64,000 bases of DNA from Xanthomonas arboricola pv. juglandis (GTDB taxonomy: Bacteria; Pseudomonadota; Gammaproteobacteria; Xanthomonadales; Xanthomonadaceae), in contig NZ_JZEF01000002.1 of NCBI RefSeq assembly GCF_001013475.1, positions 870,785 through 934,784 on the forward strand, written 5' to 3'. The notes below the pieces were generated by a model. It ran no database searches, was not told where the DNA came from, and was given only the letters and a program-made list of their open reading frames with translations. Position numbers and translations under genes: made by a program. Shown in pieces: positions 24,307 through 34,380 of this stretch (its first letter is position 1; every line of letters starts with the position of its first letter).

Positions 24307-25482
24307 ATGCAAGCGCAGAAGAAGCCGTTTTTCCCCTTTGCTCTGAGTTCGGCCCCGCAGGTGACCAGCATCGCGAGTGCGATCGGTACCTCGCGTGTAC
24401 TGGCCGCCGTCTCCAACGATCCCTTGCCCATCGATCAGCAACTTGCAAACGCATTCAATGCCAATAATGCGGTCATGGCTTATGTCTTGGGCATCGGCAA
24501 TACGCAGTTGCCGACGATCTCGCCTTCGCCCACGTGGTACAGCACGTTCCAGACAGCGTTCAGCGATGCACAGATTCACGCCAATGGCTGGTATCCGATT
24601 GCGACCAATCTCGTCAGTATCCCCAACTCGATTGCGGGCTATGGCATTTCCTTCAATGTCAGCATGTCCACCATCAATTCCCTGGTGGCGGTGCTGCAGA
24701 ACGATCCGACCAATGCCGCTGCGATTGCTGCGCTGAAGTCTCAGTTCGGCAGCATGATTTCCCAAATCACGTCCTATACGCAGAGCGCGGTGACTGTCCA
24801 GCAGTCCATCACTACATTCAGCAATAACCTGACCTCCGATGCGGCAGTGCTGTCGCAGGCAGTCGTTGACTCGACCAAGGAGCAGGCGGTGGATCAGGCC
24901 AAGATCGCTGCGTTCAAGGCCGATATCGCGTCGCTGCAGTCGGAAATCAGCCATTGGCAAACCGTCGAGACGGCATCCGCGATTGCTGCAGGTGTCGCCT
25001 TCTTTACCGGCGCGGTGATTGCAATTTTTTCGTTTGGGATCGGCTTGGCATTCGGGATCGTCGCCGCAGCAGCGCTGATCACGACGATGGTCATCGCATC
25101 GAATAAGATTCAGGCGTTGAAGAGCCAGGTAGAGGCCGACAACAGCAATATGAATGCTGTGACCCAGCAGGCGGCGAGCCTGGCGGTGCTGAATGACCAG
25201 GTCAATGGATTGATCACGCTTTCGCAAGCGGCCAGCACGCAGATTTCCCTGGTATTGCAGGTCTGGGAAGAGCTTGAGTCCGAGTTGAATACCGTGGTGA
25301 CGGATTTGACCAACTGCAACGGAAACGTCACCAATTTGAACCTGCCGCAGCTTCAGTCCAATCTGAATTCCGCCAACCAGGATTGGCAGACCTTGGTGGG
25401 ACTGTGCAATACAATCGCCTCGATCAAGTACAACCAGGCAACGCCCGCCACCGCGACGATTCCCGACCCCGCCACTGCCTGA
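24307..25482 (+). CDS. Putative alpha-helical pore-forming toxin (HBL/Nhe/ClyA-like)
   Basis: The 391-residue protein starts at 24307 after AGGAGA. It is mainly long amphipathic helices rich in Ala, Ser, Gln and Asn, with one hydrophobic hairpin at about residues 223-264 (AIAAGVAFFTGAVIAIF and IGLAFGIVAAAALITTMV). The heptad-like helices (about 115-220 and 265-375) flank it. This is the plan of the HBL/NheA/ClyA group, in which the hydrophobic beta or alpha tongue inserts into the membrane. There is no classical signal peptide, as in several members. No partner gene is adjacent, so it would act as a single-component toxin. Family assignment rests on architecture, not on a strict motif. Confidence 0.65.
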   Translation: MQAQKKPFFPFALSSAPQVTSIASAIGTSRVLAAVSNDPLPIDQQLANAFNANNAVMAYVLGIGNTQLPTISPSPTWYSTFQTAFSDAQIHANGWYPIATNLVSIPNSIAGYGISFNVSMSTINSLVAVLQNDPTNAAAIAALKSQFGSMISQITSYTQSAVTVQQSITTFSNNLTSDAAVLSQAVVDSTKEQAVDQAKIAAFKADIASLQSEISHWQTVETASAIAAGVAFFTGAVIAIFSFGIGLAFGIVAAAALITTMVIASNKIQALKSQVEADNSNMNAVTQQAASLAVLNDQVNGLITLSQAASTQISLVLQVWEELESELNTVVTDLTNCNGNVTNLNLPQLQSNLNSANQDWQTLVGLCNTIASIKYNQATPATATIPDPATA

Positions 25483-25802
25483 CGATCGGCATCGCATTGT
25501 TGGATGAGGTGGCTGCACTGCCGAGCCACGTGCATCGGGTCGTCATGGACGGGTGCGCATGTGGCCGGGCTGGCGGAGGCATGTGGATGTCCACACGCTT
25601 CCGTCAGCCCGCCTTCTGAAGCGCGTCGGCGGCCAGCGATGTTCCGGTTGCCGGTGCACAGTCGTCGTCAGCAGGTTCCAGCAGTGTGGAAGCGTACAGC
25701 ACCAGCACGTACGGCCGGCGCCACCCCGAGTGGCGCGGGTGGCGGTTCGTCGTCTGCACGGTGCTGCATTGGCGTCCTAAGGAGCGATGCCGTGCACACC
25801 GC
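25483..25802. other. Intergenic region, no gene seen
   Basis: 320 nt between the pore-forming toxin and the convergent DPP4-like gene. No coding frame, repeat or clear terminator was recognised. Confidence 0.4.
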
Positions 25803-28127
25803 TCAGTTTTTGGGCATCGGCTTCATCTGATAGTCGGCCGGTGGCATTGCGCCGAGCAGGTGCTGCACGAAGTAGTCCCAGCGGCGGCGGCTGACATACG
25901 GGGTGAGCTCGCCATAGCCGTGCTTGGCGTTGGGCAGCATCAGCATGTCGAAGGTCTTGTTGGCCTTGATCAGGGCATCGGCCACCAGCAGGGTGAGATA
26001 CGGCGGCACGTTGTCGTCCAGGGTGCCGTGCACCAGCATCAGCTTGCCCTTGAGTTTGCCGGCGTGGGTGGCGTTGGCCTGGTCGTCGTAGTTGGAGCTG
26101 CCGTCCTGGTTGACGATGTGCTCGCCGTGATACTTCTCGGCCCAGTCGTCCTCGTAGCCGCGGTTGTCGTGGTTGCCGCTTTCCGACCAGGCCACCTTGA
26201 AGAAATCCGGGTAGCGCAGCATCGCGGCAGTGGATGCATTGCCGCCGCCGGAGTGGCCCCAGATGCCGACGCGGCCCAGGTCGATCCACCGATAGCGCTG
26301 GCCCAGTTCCTTCAGGCCGGCCACCTGGTCGGGCAGGGTGTTGTCGCCCATGTTGGCGTACCAGGTGTCGTGGAAGGTCTTGGAGCGCCACGGTGTGCCC
26401 ATGCCGTCGATGGCGACCACGATGAAGCCCAGCTCCGCCAGCGATTGATTGTCGCCATGGCCGGCAAGGAAACTGCGGCCGCGGACCGAGCCGGTTTGCG
26501 GGCCGGGATAGACGTAATCGATCACCGGGTACTTGCGCGCCGGGTCGAAGTTACTGGGCTTGAACATCAGGCCATACAGGGTGGTCTTGCCATCGCGCGC
26601 CTTGACCGTGATCGGCTCCGGCGGCACCCAGCCGGCCGCCTTGAGGCGGCTGATATCGGCAGTGGCAATGGTGCTGACCGTGCGTCCGTCGCCGGCATCG
26701 CGCAACAGCGTGACCGGCGGGGTGATCGAGGTGGAATAGGTATCGACAAAGCGCGCGCCATCGGGCGCCAGCGCGATGCTGTGATCGGCGACTTCCGGCG
26801 TGAGCAGCACCGGCTCACCACCGTCCAGGCTCACCTTCCACAGCTGCTGGTAGTACGGGTCCACGCCCGGGCTGCGGCCCACCCCGACGAACCACGCAGT
26901 GCGCGTCACCGGATCCACGCGCAGCAATTCGGTGACGTTGCCCTCGCCGGTGGTGATCGTGCGCTTGGGCTTGCCGGTGGCCAGGTCGTAGAGATACAGC
27001 TGGCCCCAGTCGCTGCGCTCGGAAAACCACACCGCCTCGTTGCTGCCGGGCAGGTACGCCCAGTTGGCGGCGACCTGGCCGCTTTCGTAATAGGTCTTGG
27101 CGGTTTCGTCGAAGGCGGTGCGCACGTCGCCGGTGGCGACATCGGCAATGCGCAACCAGGCCTGCTTGTGGAAGCGCGAGGTGGACACGAAGGCCAGCGT
27201 CTTGCCGTCCGGCGCCCACTTCACATCGTCCCACAGGCCCGGCGAGCAGCTCACGTCATCGCACAGGGTGGAGCGGTGCTGGTCGGGCGGCAGTTTCAGC
27301 CGCAGCACGCTGCGCGTGGGCACGTCGATGACCACGCGCTCGATCATGGTCACGTCCTTGTCGCCGGCCAGCGGGTATTTCCACGACTGCAGTTCCGGAT
27401 GCCCGAGCTTGGTGCTGACCAGGTACATGTCGCCGGTCTTGCGCTGGTCCTGCTGGAAGGTGGCGATCTTGCGCGAGTCCGGCGACCACGCAACGATGGC
27501 GTTGTCGCTGTGCTGCCAGCCGGCGTTGTCGGTGGCATAGCCGAAGTTTTCCACGCCGTCGCGGGTGAGCTGGGTCTCCTGGCCGCTGGCAAGATCGCGC
27601 ACCCACAGGTTCCAGTTGCGGATGAAGGCTTCGCTGCGCTTGTCCGGCGACAGCACGCCCGGCTCGGCCTTGTCCTTTGCGTACAGCTTGCTGCAGCGCG
27701 CACGCGCATCGCAGACCACGGCGGTGTCGCGCACGTTGAGGCGGTAGCGGCCATCGGCGGTGCGCTTGACCACCGGGGCGAAGGTGTCGGCCTTGAGCGG
27801 CTTGTCGCCGGTCTTCAGCAGCGTATTGAGCGAGGCGACCAGCGCGGACTGCTTGAAGATCGGCGCGCTCTTGCCGGTGGCGGTGTCCAGCTGCAACAGC
27901 TGGTTGCCCTTGGCATCGTGGTCGACATAGACCACGTGGGTGGCGTCCAGCCAGTCGATGCGGGTGGCCTGGTGATCGACCAACGGTTGCGCCAGATAGC
28001 TGGTGAGGCGCTCGGCGCGGGCGTAGTCGGCCTCGGTCACGGCAGGCGTCTGTGCGCTGGCGAGTGCCGGCAGGGTGGCCAGGGCGATGGCGGCGAACAG
28101 CTGCCGCAACGGCAACGGGGTGGGCAT
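25803..28127 (-). CDS. DPP4-like S9B peptidase, exported
   Basis: The dipeptidyl-peptidase IV family protein of 774 residues starts at 28127 with a signal peptide (MPTPLPLRQLFAAIALATLPALA), so it acts in the periplasm or outside. The N-terminal part is the beta-propeller, with repeated blocks such as WSPDSRKIATFQQDQR and WAPDGKTLAFVST. The hydrolase domain follows PVIDYVYPGPQTGSVRGR; the nucleophile is Ser626 in GHSGGG, with the acid in HGTLDDNV and the base in AKHGYGE. It would remove N-terminal dipeptides, often after Pro or Ala, for peptide nutrition. Confidence 0.92.
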   Translation of the reverse strand: MPTPLPLRQLFAAIALATLPALASAQTPAVTEADYARAERLTSYLAQPLVDHQATRIDWLDATHVVYVDHDAKGNQLLQLDTATGKSAPIFKQSALVASLNTLLKTGDKPLKADTFAPVVKRTADGRYRLNVRDTAVVCDARARCSKLYAKDKAEPGVLSPDKRSEAFIRNWNLWVRDLASGQETQLTRDGVENFGYATDNAGWQHSDNAIVAWSPDSRKIATFQQDQRKTGDMYLVSTKLGHPELQSWKYPLAGDKDVTMIERVVIDVPTRSVLRLKLPPDQHRSTLCDDVSCSPGLWDDVKWAPDGKTLAFVSTSRFHKQAWLRIADVATGDVRTAFDETAKTYYESGQVAANWAYLPGSNEAVWFSERSDWGQLYLYDLATGKPKRTITTGEGNVTELLRVDPVTRTAWFVGVGRSPGVDPYYQQLWKVSLDGGEPVLLTPEVADHSIALAPDGARFVDTYSTSITPPVTLLRDAGDGRTVSTIATADISRLKAAGWVPPEPITVKARDGKTTLYGLMFKPSNFDPARKYPVIDYVYPGPQTGSVRGRSFLAGHGDNQSLAELGFIVVAIDGMGTPWRSKTFHDTWYANMGDNTLPDQVAGLKELGQRYRWIDLGRVGIWGHSGGGNASTAAMLRYPDFFKVAWSESGNHDNRGYEDDWAEKYHGEHIVNQDGSSNYDDQANATHAGKLKGKLMLVHGTLDDNVPPYLTLLVADALIKANKTFDMLMLPNAKHGYGELTPYVSRRRWDYFVQHLLGAMPPADYQMKPMPKN

Positions 28128-28530
28128 GAAAGACTCTCCGGGACGAAAGGAGCGCGCAACGCGGTCGGCGCGACCGTCCGATGCTACCCGCCAGATGGGC
28201 TGGGCGCCTCTGCCAGAAGTCGTGTTCGCGCCATTGTCGACCGGGGCGGGCCGCACGCGTTTCGGCGACCGAAGCGGGGCGGACCTGTGATGGAGCGGTT
28301 GCCGAGCGCATCGGCCGGTCCGGCACCGCCACAGCGTGACCGATGGGGTTCGTCGAGCGCGATGCCCATCGAGGCAGATCACACCCGTGGACCGCACGCG
28401 CGCCGGTGATCGGCCAGCCACTGACGGCGGGAATGTCCCGGCATGAACTACGCTTCCCGGCGTCCACACAGGGCCATTGGGCACGATTTGGATCTATTGC
28501 ACGCACGCAACGTTGACTGGAGGCCGTCTG
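28128..28530. other. Divergent promoter region
   Basis: 403 nt between the divergent DPP4-like and GAD-like genes. It must hold both promoters, but no clear hexamers or operator were identified. GGAGG at 28519-28523 is the ribosome-binding site of the plus-strand gene. Confidence 0.4.
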
Positions 28531-29964
28531 ATGTCATGGTTCCGCCGCTTGGCACTGTCCCCCTTTATCAAGGCACACCCGCCGCGCAAGACGCAGCCTG
28601 CCCCGGCGGACCTGATTGCCGCCTATGCGCCGCTGCTGCCTGCCAGCCTGCTTGAGCTGTGGCGCCAAGAAGGACTGGGGCACTATGGCGACATGCAACT
28701 CGCGCTGATCGACCCCCGGCAATGGCAACCGGTGCTGGATCGCTGGATCGTCTCGCCACCTGACGCGGTACGGCGTATTCCGATCGCGCTTACCCCTTTC
28801 GGCGTCTTGGTGTACTACCGCAAGCTGACTGCCACCGACGAAGACGTGGCCTATCTGGACCCGGTCTCGAAAGCGACTGGCGATCTGACCTGGAACCTGG
28901 ACGACTTCTTCAATCAGTACCTGCGCGACGCCGCATCCTGTGATTGCCTGATTCCATCCGACCTGCTTGCCGCCGCACGCAAAGAGTGCGGGCCGCTCGC
29001 GGCGGGCGAGGTCTACGAGATTGATCAGATGTTGTTTTCGATGCAGATGTTGCGGGTCAACAAGGTCGATGCGTTGGCGCTGCACAGCCGACTTGGCGAT
29101 GCTGTCGACGGCCCTGTAATCGTTGCCGATGCACCTACGACCAATGGCGATGCATTGCCCGCAGCGCAGCGCTCTATGTTCGAGGGCATCTTCAACGCGC
29201 CACAGTGCAGCAACGACCTGCAGGGCGTGTACCTGTCGTCTTACATCGATTGGCATCGCATGCTGGCGCTCGAGCCCAACGGCCAGTATCGCCTACTGTT
29301 TTGGAAAATCGATCATCGCATCCTTGCACGCACCGATGTGCGTGCGTATGCGGGCCGCTACGAGGTAACGCATACCGAGATTGGCGACGAACAGGTGACG
29401 CTCGATATTCGGTTGCGCAGCGACTCCAGTGGTAGCGATGCCAACGATGCGCAGCTGGTGGTCATGCGCTCGGGTACCGACATGTTTCTGCTGCGCGCCG
29501 ACGAGCTGGCAGACATGGCAACGGCCATGGATGGCTCGAAAACGCTGGGCCGAAGCGAGTACTACTTTCGCAAGGTGGGGTTGGGCGATGCATTTGTCGA
29601 GGAGCCATCCGGTGGACGCGCTGCGCCCCCGCTTGCCGATCTTCCACGCGCGTTACAGCAACGGGTGACTGCCGAAGCGATCATCGCCACCATCACCCAT
29701 GTGGACGACGTCGACCCGGATGCTGAAGACGACGGCGCCGGCACCGTCATGTGCACACTGGACCGAGGCCAGGACGATGGGCTGCGCATGAACATGCCGC
29801 TGCGCTCGCCGCCAGACACCGGGCGCGCCCTGTATGGCTGGGTCTGGGAGATGCACCCTGCCGCGTGTCGGGTCGGCATCAACTATCAACGCGGTAGCGA
29901 TGGCAAGGTGGAACATGGTCCTGTTGTCGGCGATGTGTTGACCAGTCGCCTGAGCGGGGAATGA
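28531..29964 (+). CDS. GAD-like/DUF1851-type protein, possible immunity or adaptor factor
   Basis: The 477-residue cytosolic protein begins MSWFRRLALSPF. Residues about 25-210 resemble a GAD-like domain (YAPLLPASLLELWRQEGLG, then ALIDPRQWQPVLDRWI) followed by a DUF1851-like part (IDQMLFSMQMLRVNKVDALA). Proteins of this type are known as immunity factors of type VI DNase effectors of the Tde class. The C-terminal half (about 225-477) is a separate region of mixed strands with no recognised family. No toxin gene is adjacent, so it may be an orphan immunity protein. Confidence 0.6.
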   Translation: MSWFRRLALSPFIKAHPPRKTQPAPADLIAAYAPLLPASLLELWRQEGLGHYGDMQLALIDPRQWQPVLDRWIVSPPDAVRRIPIALTPFGVLVYYRKLTATDEDVAYLDPVSKATGDLTWNLDDFFNQYLRDAASCDCLIPSDLLAAARKECGPLAAGEVYEIDQMLFSMQMLRVNKVDALALHSRLGDAVDGPVIVADAPTTNGDALPAAQRSMFEGIFNAPQCSNDLQGVYLSSYIDWHRMLALEPNGQYRLLFWKIDHRILARTDVRAYAGRYEVTHTEIGDEQVTLDIRLRSDSSGSDANDAQLVVMRSGTDMFLLRADELADMATAMDGSKTLGRSEYYFRKVGLGDAFVEEPSGGRAAPPLADLPRALQQRVTAEAIIATITHVDDVDPDAEDDGAGTVMCTLDRGQDDGLRMNMPLRSPPDTGRALYGWVWEMHPAACRVGINYQRGSDGKVEHGPVVGDVLTSRLSGE

Positions 29965-30014
29965 GATGGCGGTGCGCAGCGCAGGCAGTGCTCGCAGCGC
30001 GGCAAGCCAGTGGC

Positions 30015-31106
30015 TTACTTGCCCATGCAGCGCTTCCAGCGCTCGTTCACCCGCTGCGCGAACCAGGCGGTGGTGAGGGTGCGGGTGATCTTGGGGCTTT
30101 CCAGCGTGATGCCGGGCAGCACCGCGCGCGGCAGCGGCTTGCCGGCACTGCGCTCGGCCAGCGCGAAGACCTGGCGATACAGCGCGGTGTCTTCGAAATA
30201 GGCAGAGTTGCCGGCTTCCAGGGCGCGGCGCAGCTGCCGGTCGCTCATCGCCAGCTGGCTGCCAAGGGCGCGTGCGGCGCGTTCGGTGCCGCCGGGCGCA
30301 TCCAGGCCGGCGCCGGGTGTCAGCAGGTCGCCATCCAGAGTCAGCGCGATGCCGCTGGCCTTGCTCAGCGCCGCCTGGAAGGCGGCATTGCGACTGGCGT
30401 ACCAGCCGGCATTGAAGTCGGCAAAGCGGTACAGCAGGGCGTCGTAACTGGCCGGATACCCGAGCAGGTGCCTGGTGCCGAACCACAGCCCGCCGCGACG
30501 GCCGAACACCTCGTGGCGGATCGAGTCGCCGGGCGGATACGGGTAGCGCTCGGCATGCTGCTCGGCAAAGGCGATGCTGACCTGCATCGGCCCGGCGGTA
30601 TGCACCGGGTTGAGCCCGTCGAACAGGCGCGCGCCCAGCGGCACGCTGCCGGTGAAGTCTTCGAAGATGCGGCTCAGCTCCTGCTCGGTGCGCGCGCTCG
30701 CGATGCGCGTGGCGTAGCTGCGGCCGTCGGGCGAGTCGATGCGCAGGGCGGCATCGACCATGAAGCCGGGGATGTGGTGCGCGCTGGCGCGGCGGTCGAT
30801 CTCGGCGCGCGAAATCTTGCCGAGATTGGGCACCACCGGGTTGGCCTGGTAGGTCGACTCCTGCTCGGTCACCGCCAGCACCGCGCAGATGTGCTCGGCG
30901 CTGGTGTCCAGCCCCTGCGAGGACAGCGCCACGTAGACATCGTCGGCCCAGCCGTTGCGATCGCCCAGCGTGGCCGGCAGGCGCCGCGCGATGTCGGCCT
31001 TGACCGCGTCCGGGGAGCGCTGTGGCGCACGCGGCGCCTGGGTGGCGCAGGCCGACAGCAAGGCGACGGCGAGCAGCGTGTGCAGGCGGGGCAGGCGGGA
31101 TGTCAC
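30015..31106 (-). CDS. DUF1615 lipoprotein
   Basis: The 363-residue protein starts from GTG at 31106 after GGAG. The lipoprotein signal is TSRLPRLHTLLAVALLSAC with lipobox LSAC. Family blocks include AVTEQESTYQANPVVPNLGKI, GPMQVSIAFAEQHA and LLYRFADFNAGWYASRNAAF, which resemble a lytic-transglycosylase-like core (Glu in TEQES). The family is widespread in proteobacteria and uncharacterised; a role in peptidoglycan metabolism is possible from that core. It probably sits in the outer membrane. Confidence 0.85.
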   Translation of the reverse strand: MTSRLPRLHTLLAVALLSACATQAPRAPQRSPDAVKADIARRLPATLGDRNGWADDVYVALSSQGLDTSAEHICAVLAVTEQESTYQANPVVPNLGKISRAEIDRRASAHHIPGFMVDAALRIDSPDGRSYATRIASARTEQELSRIFEDFTGSVPLGARLFDGLNPVHTAGPMQVSIAFAEQHAERYPYPPGDSIRHEVFGRRGGLWFGTRHLLGYPASYDALLYRFADFNAGWYASRNAAFQAALSKASGIALTLDGDLLTPGAGLDAPGGTERAARALGSQLAMSDRQLRRALEAGNSAYFEDTALYRQVFALAERSAGKPLPRAVLPGITLESPKITRTLTTAWFAQRVNERWKRCMGK

Positions 31107-31546
31107 GGCGTCTCCAGGATCCGGGGGGCGGCAGCAGGTGCCGTGCCGCAGTTTACGTGGCTGTCGCGGGGTGGTTGCATGCGGCGATGTGCAGCAGCCG
31201 CGACGGCGCGGGTCGCCCGCCGGGCCGCAGCGCTTGCCAAGGGGCACGGCCGCAGGCCGCGGTCATGCGATCTGCAGGCCGATTCAAGCCCGCTGCACGC
31301 AGGCCGCTAACGCTCTTGAGGCATAGCGTGGCGATCACATGACCTGCCGTGTTCGCCGGTCATCATGACCGCGTGTTTTTGCATCGAAGTGGCGTCAGTC
31401 AGACGCCGACATCGCCCCGATTCCACCGCCAGCCAACCATGGGAGAGCTCGAGTGCCGCAGCAACCAGCAAACCCGATACGGGCCGGGCGGCGCTTGCTG
31501 TGCACGGCAGCCATGCGGTGTGGCTCATCGTTGCCGTGAGGTGTCG
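31107..31546. other. Divergent intergenic region, no gene seen
   Basis: 440 nt between the DUF1615 gene and the diguanylate cyclase. Promoters for both are expected here; no convincing coding frame or motif was found. Confidence 0.4.
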
Positions 31547-33421
31547 ATGAGCAGTGCGACGCCACGCTGGCGGCGCATGGTCGTGGGGATGGCTGCAATG
31601 CTGTTCAGCGCGGCGCTGTGGGCGCAGCCGCAGCCGTGGAAAAGCATCGAGACCGCCGCGATCGACGACCCCAGGGCCGCCTTGCAGGCCGCCCAGGCCG
31701 CGTTCGAGCGTGCCCGCAGCGATGGCGACGCCGATGCGCAGTTCTGGGCCTCGCTGGCGCAGGCGCGCGTGCTGATTTCGCTGGAAGAGACCGAGCGCCG
31801 CCAGGCAGCCCTGGCCCAGGCGCATGCGCTGCTGGAACGGGTGCGCGGCAACGCGGCGCAGGCGCAGCTGTGGCTGGCGATCGTGCAGGCGCTCAGCGAT
31901 GTGCGCGAGAGCCCCAACCGCGGCATGCTGGCGCGGCTGGAAGCGCTGCGTCAGCAAGCGCGCGCGCTGGGGCGCAACGATCTGCTGTGCGAGATCGAAG
32001 CGGTCGACATGTGGAGCATGCTCGCCTCCGGCAGCAGCGACGAGGCCTGGAACGCGGCCCAGGCCAGCTACCAGTGCGCGGTGCGCGAACACAACTTGAG
32101 CCTGGAGCTGGATGCCTTGACCCAGCTCGGCTCGTTGGCCAGCCGGGTGGGGGGCCGTTCGGCGGAAGACAACGACGCCGAAGACTATCTGCAGCGCGCC
32201 CTGGCGCGCCTGCGCGGCCAGCCGGCACGCTTCCAGCGCAGCCTGATCGAATACGAATACGGCACCTCGCTGGCAGCGCAGCAGCCGGACGCGTCGCTGC
32301 TGCATTTCAGGCGCGCGCTGGCGCTCAGCCGCGAGCTGGGCGACCAGGCTGGCGTGGCAGCGGCATTGACCAGCGCCAGCGAGGTGCTGATCGACGCCGG
32401 CGATGCCACCGCGGCACTGGCAATGGCGCGCGAGGCGCTGCCGTTGATGCAACGCCAGGGCAATGTCGGCCGCGTGGCCGCCTGCCATGCGGTGTTGTTG
32501 CGGGCATTGACCGCGCTCAAGGCCGGCAGCCTCGGCATGGAGATCATCGCGGCCAGGGCAGCGGACGACCCCAATCTGCCGTTGGTGCGGCGCGCGCGAC
32601 TGCTCGATGCCATTGCCCAGGCACTGGCGGCGGAGGGGCGGCATGCCGAGGCCTACCAGGAACTGCAGCGCGCCAACACGCTGCGCGCGCAGAGCCTGGA
32701 TCGCCAGCGCGACACCGTGATGCTGCGCCTGCAGGCGCGTTATGAAGATGCGCGCCGCGGCGCGGAAACCGCCGAGCTGCGCCGCCGCAGCGAGACCGCG
32801 CAACTGGCGTTGCAGGCCCGCGAAGCCGGGCAACGCGCCTTGTGGATTGCGCTCTGCGCGGCCTGCCTGTTGTTGCTGGGCGCGCTGGTGGTGCTGGCCT
32901 TCGGTGCGCGCCACCGGCGGCAACTCTCGCGGCTGGCGATGCGCGACGAACTCACCGGCCTGCCCAATCGCCGCGCCATTCGCGCCGAGGCGCAGCAGCA
33001 GGTCGAGCAATCGGTGCGCTCGCAGGTCCCGTGCATGCTGGCATTGATCGATCTGGACCACTTCAAGCTGATCAACGACATGCATGGCCACGCCGCCGGC
33101 GATGCCGTGCTCAAGGCGCTTGCCAGCGCCTCCAGGCTGGCGCTGCGCACGCAGGATCGGCTGGGCCGGCTGGGCGGCGAAGAATTCCTGCTGGTGCTGC
33201 CGGGCTGCAGCGCAGAGGAGATTCCGGCGGTGTTCGCACGGCTGCGCAACGCGGTGGCCGCGATCGAGATCGCCGGCCTGCCCGCCGACCAGCCGGTGCG
33301 CTTCTGCATGGGCGCGGTGAGCGTCACTGCGGGGAGCGGCCTGGATGTGCTGCTGGGGCAGGCCGATCTTGCGCTATACGCCGCCAAGACCGCCGGGCGC
33401 GATCAATGGGCGGTGGTTTGA
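31547..33421 (+). CDS. Membrane diguanylate cyclase with a periplasmic TPR-like sensor
   Basis: The 624-residue protein starts at 31547 (MSSATPRW). A signal or first helix (MVVGMAAMLFSAALWA) is followed by about 400 residues of alpha-helical repeats of TPR type, then a coiled coil (RRGAETAELRRRSETAQL) and a membrane helix (ALWIALCAACLLLLGALVVLAF). The C-terminal GGDEF domain carries RDELTGLPNRRAI, LIDLDHFKLIND and the active motif GGEEF. It should make cyclic di-GMP in response to a periplasmic signal. No RxxD inhibitory site was obvious. Confidence 0.9.
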   Translation: MSSATPRWRRMVVGMAAMLFSAALWAQPQPWKSIETAAIDDPRAALQAAQAAFERARSDGDADAQFWASLAQARVLISLEETERRQAALAQAHALLERVRGNAAQAQLWLAIVQALSDVRESPNRGMLARLEALRQQARALGRNDLLCEIEAVDMWSMLASGSSDEAWNAAQASYQCAVREHNLSLELDALTQLGSLASRVGGRSAEDNDAEDYLQRALARLRGQPARFQRSLIEYEYGTSLAAQQPDASLLHFRRALALSRELGDQAGVAAALTSASEVLIDAGDATAALAMAREALPLMQRQGNVGRVAACHAVLLRALTALKAGSLGMEIIAARAADDPNLPLVRRARLLDAIAQALAAEGRHAEAYQELQRANTLRAQSLDRQRDTVMLRLQARYEDARRGAETAELRRRSETAQLALQAREAGQRALWIALCAACLLLLGALVVLAFGARHRRQLSRLAMRDELTGLPNRRAIRAEAQQQVEQSVRSQVPCMLALIDLDHFKLINDMHGHAAGDAVLKALASASRLALRTQDRLGRLGGEEFLLVLPGCSAEEIPAVFARLRNAVAAIEIAGLPADQPVRFCMGAVSVTAGSGLDVLLGQADLALYAAKTAGRDQWAVV

Positions 33422-33534
33422 GTGCCGCATGCGCGGCTACGCGGCTCCGGCTGCGACATCTGCGCGGGGCTGCGGCACAATCGTGCGGTGGCGCTGCCAC
33501 GTTGCCTTCCGTCGATTGAGCGAACCGAGACCGC

Positions 33535-34002
33535 GTGCGAACCGATAGCCGTCTTTCCCGCATGCTGCATGTGCTGTTGCACATGGGCAGAAGCCAGCAG
33601 CCGATGACCTCCGAGCAGATCGCCGGCATGCTGTCGACCAATGCGGTGGTGGTGCGTCGGACCATGGCCGGCTTGCGTGCTGCCGGCTACGTGCAGTCGA
33701 GCAAGGGCCACAACGGTGGCTGGCATATCGCGTGCGACCTGACCCAGGTGACATTGCTGGACGTGCACCGTGCAGTGGGAGGCCCGCATTTGTTTGCGAT
33801 CGGCGCCGATCACCCCAACCCGCAATGTGGCGTGGAGCGCGTGGTCAACGCAGCCATCGCCGACGCGCTGGCCGAGGCGCAAGCCGTGTTGCTGCAGCGC
33901 CTGGGCACGGTGACGCTGGCAACGCTGGCGGACGAGTTCGATGCACTGTGCACGACAGCCTCGCTGCCTGCCGGTCTGCCGACAGGCAGACGCAGGCGCT
34001 GA
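33535..34002 (+). CDS. Rrf2-family transcriptional regulator
   Basis: The 155-residue protein starts at GTG 33535. The winged helix is visible in SRLSRMLHVLLHM, TSEQIAGMLSTNAVVVRRTMAGLRAAGYV and GHNGGWHIACDLTQVTLLDVHRAV. The three clustered cysteines of FeS-type members (IscR, NsrR) are absent, so it probably senses through another ligand or a single Cys. It lies 425 nt upstream of a same-strand FAD oxidoreductase gene that it may control through the ATGTA-N11-TACAT site at 34381. Confidence 0.88.
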   Translation: MRTDSRLSRMLHVLLHMGRSQQPMTSEQIAGMLSTNAVVVRRTMAGLRAAGYVQSSKGHNGGWHIACDLTQVTLLDVHRAVGGPHLFAIGADHPNPQCGVERVVNAAIADALAEAQAVLLQRLGTVTLATLADEFDALCTTASLPAGLPTGRRRR

Positions 34003-34380
34003 CGCACACCAGCTGTTGCATACGCCGTTGTACATGGCGTGCAGCCGGGATGGCAGACGCGCGGTGTGCCTGTGCTTGCAGTCCCGTGCGGCATAGGCAT
34101 GCGCTTTGCGGCAGCTGGTCGGCATCGATCGCAGACAGGGCGCGCTTAGCCAGGCGCAGTTGCCAGGACGCTGTCGTTTCCTGACGTGGCGTGTATATGC
34201 GCACCCGCGCAGCACCGCCACGCCGCACTGCCCATTGCTTTCAGGCGATGACGCGAATCGCAGCCGATCACGGCAAGCGCGACAGCGGGCAACGCATCGA
34301 CCCTCGGTCGCATGCGCAACCCGTCAACCATCGAGCAGATAGCAACGTCAGCACAGCGCGGTTGAATCGCCGGTCTTTTC

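Noticed and set aside
25686..28409. A 907-codon open frame on the plus strand opposite the DPP4-like gene
   Set aside because: Shadow of a gene with clear S9 motifs; the translation is low-complexity and lacks any fold signature.
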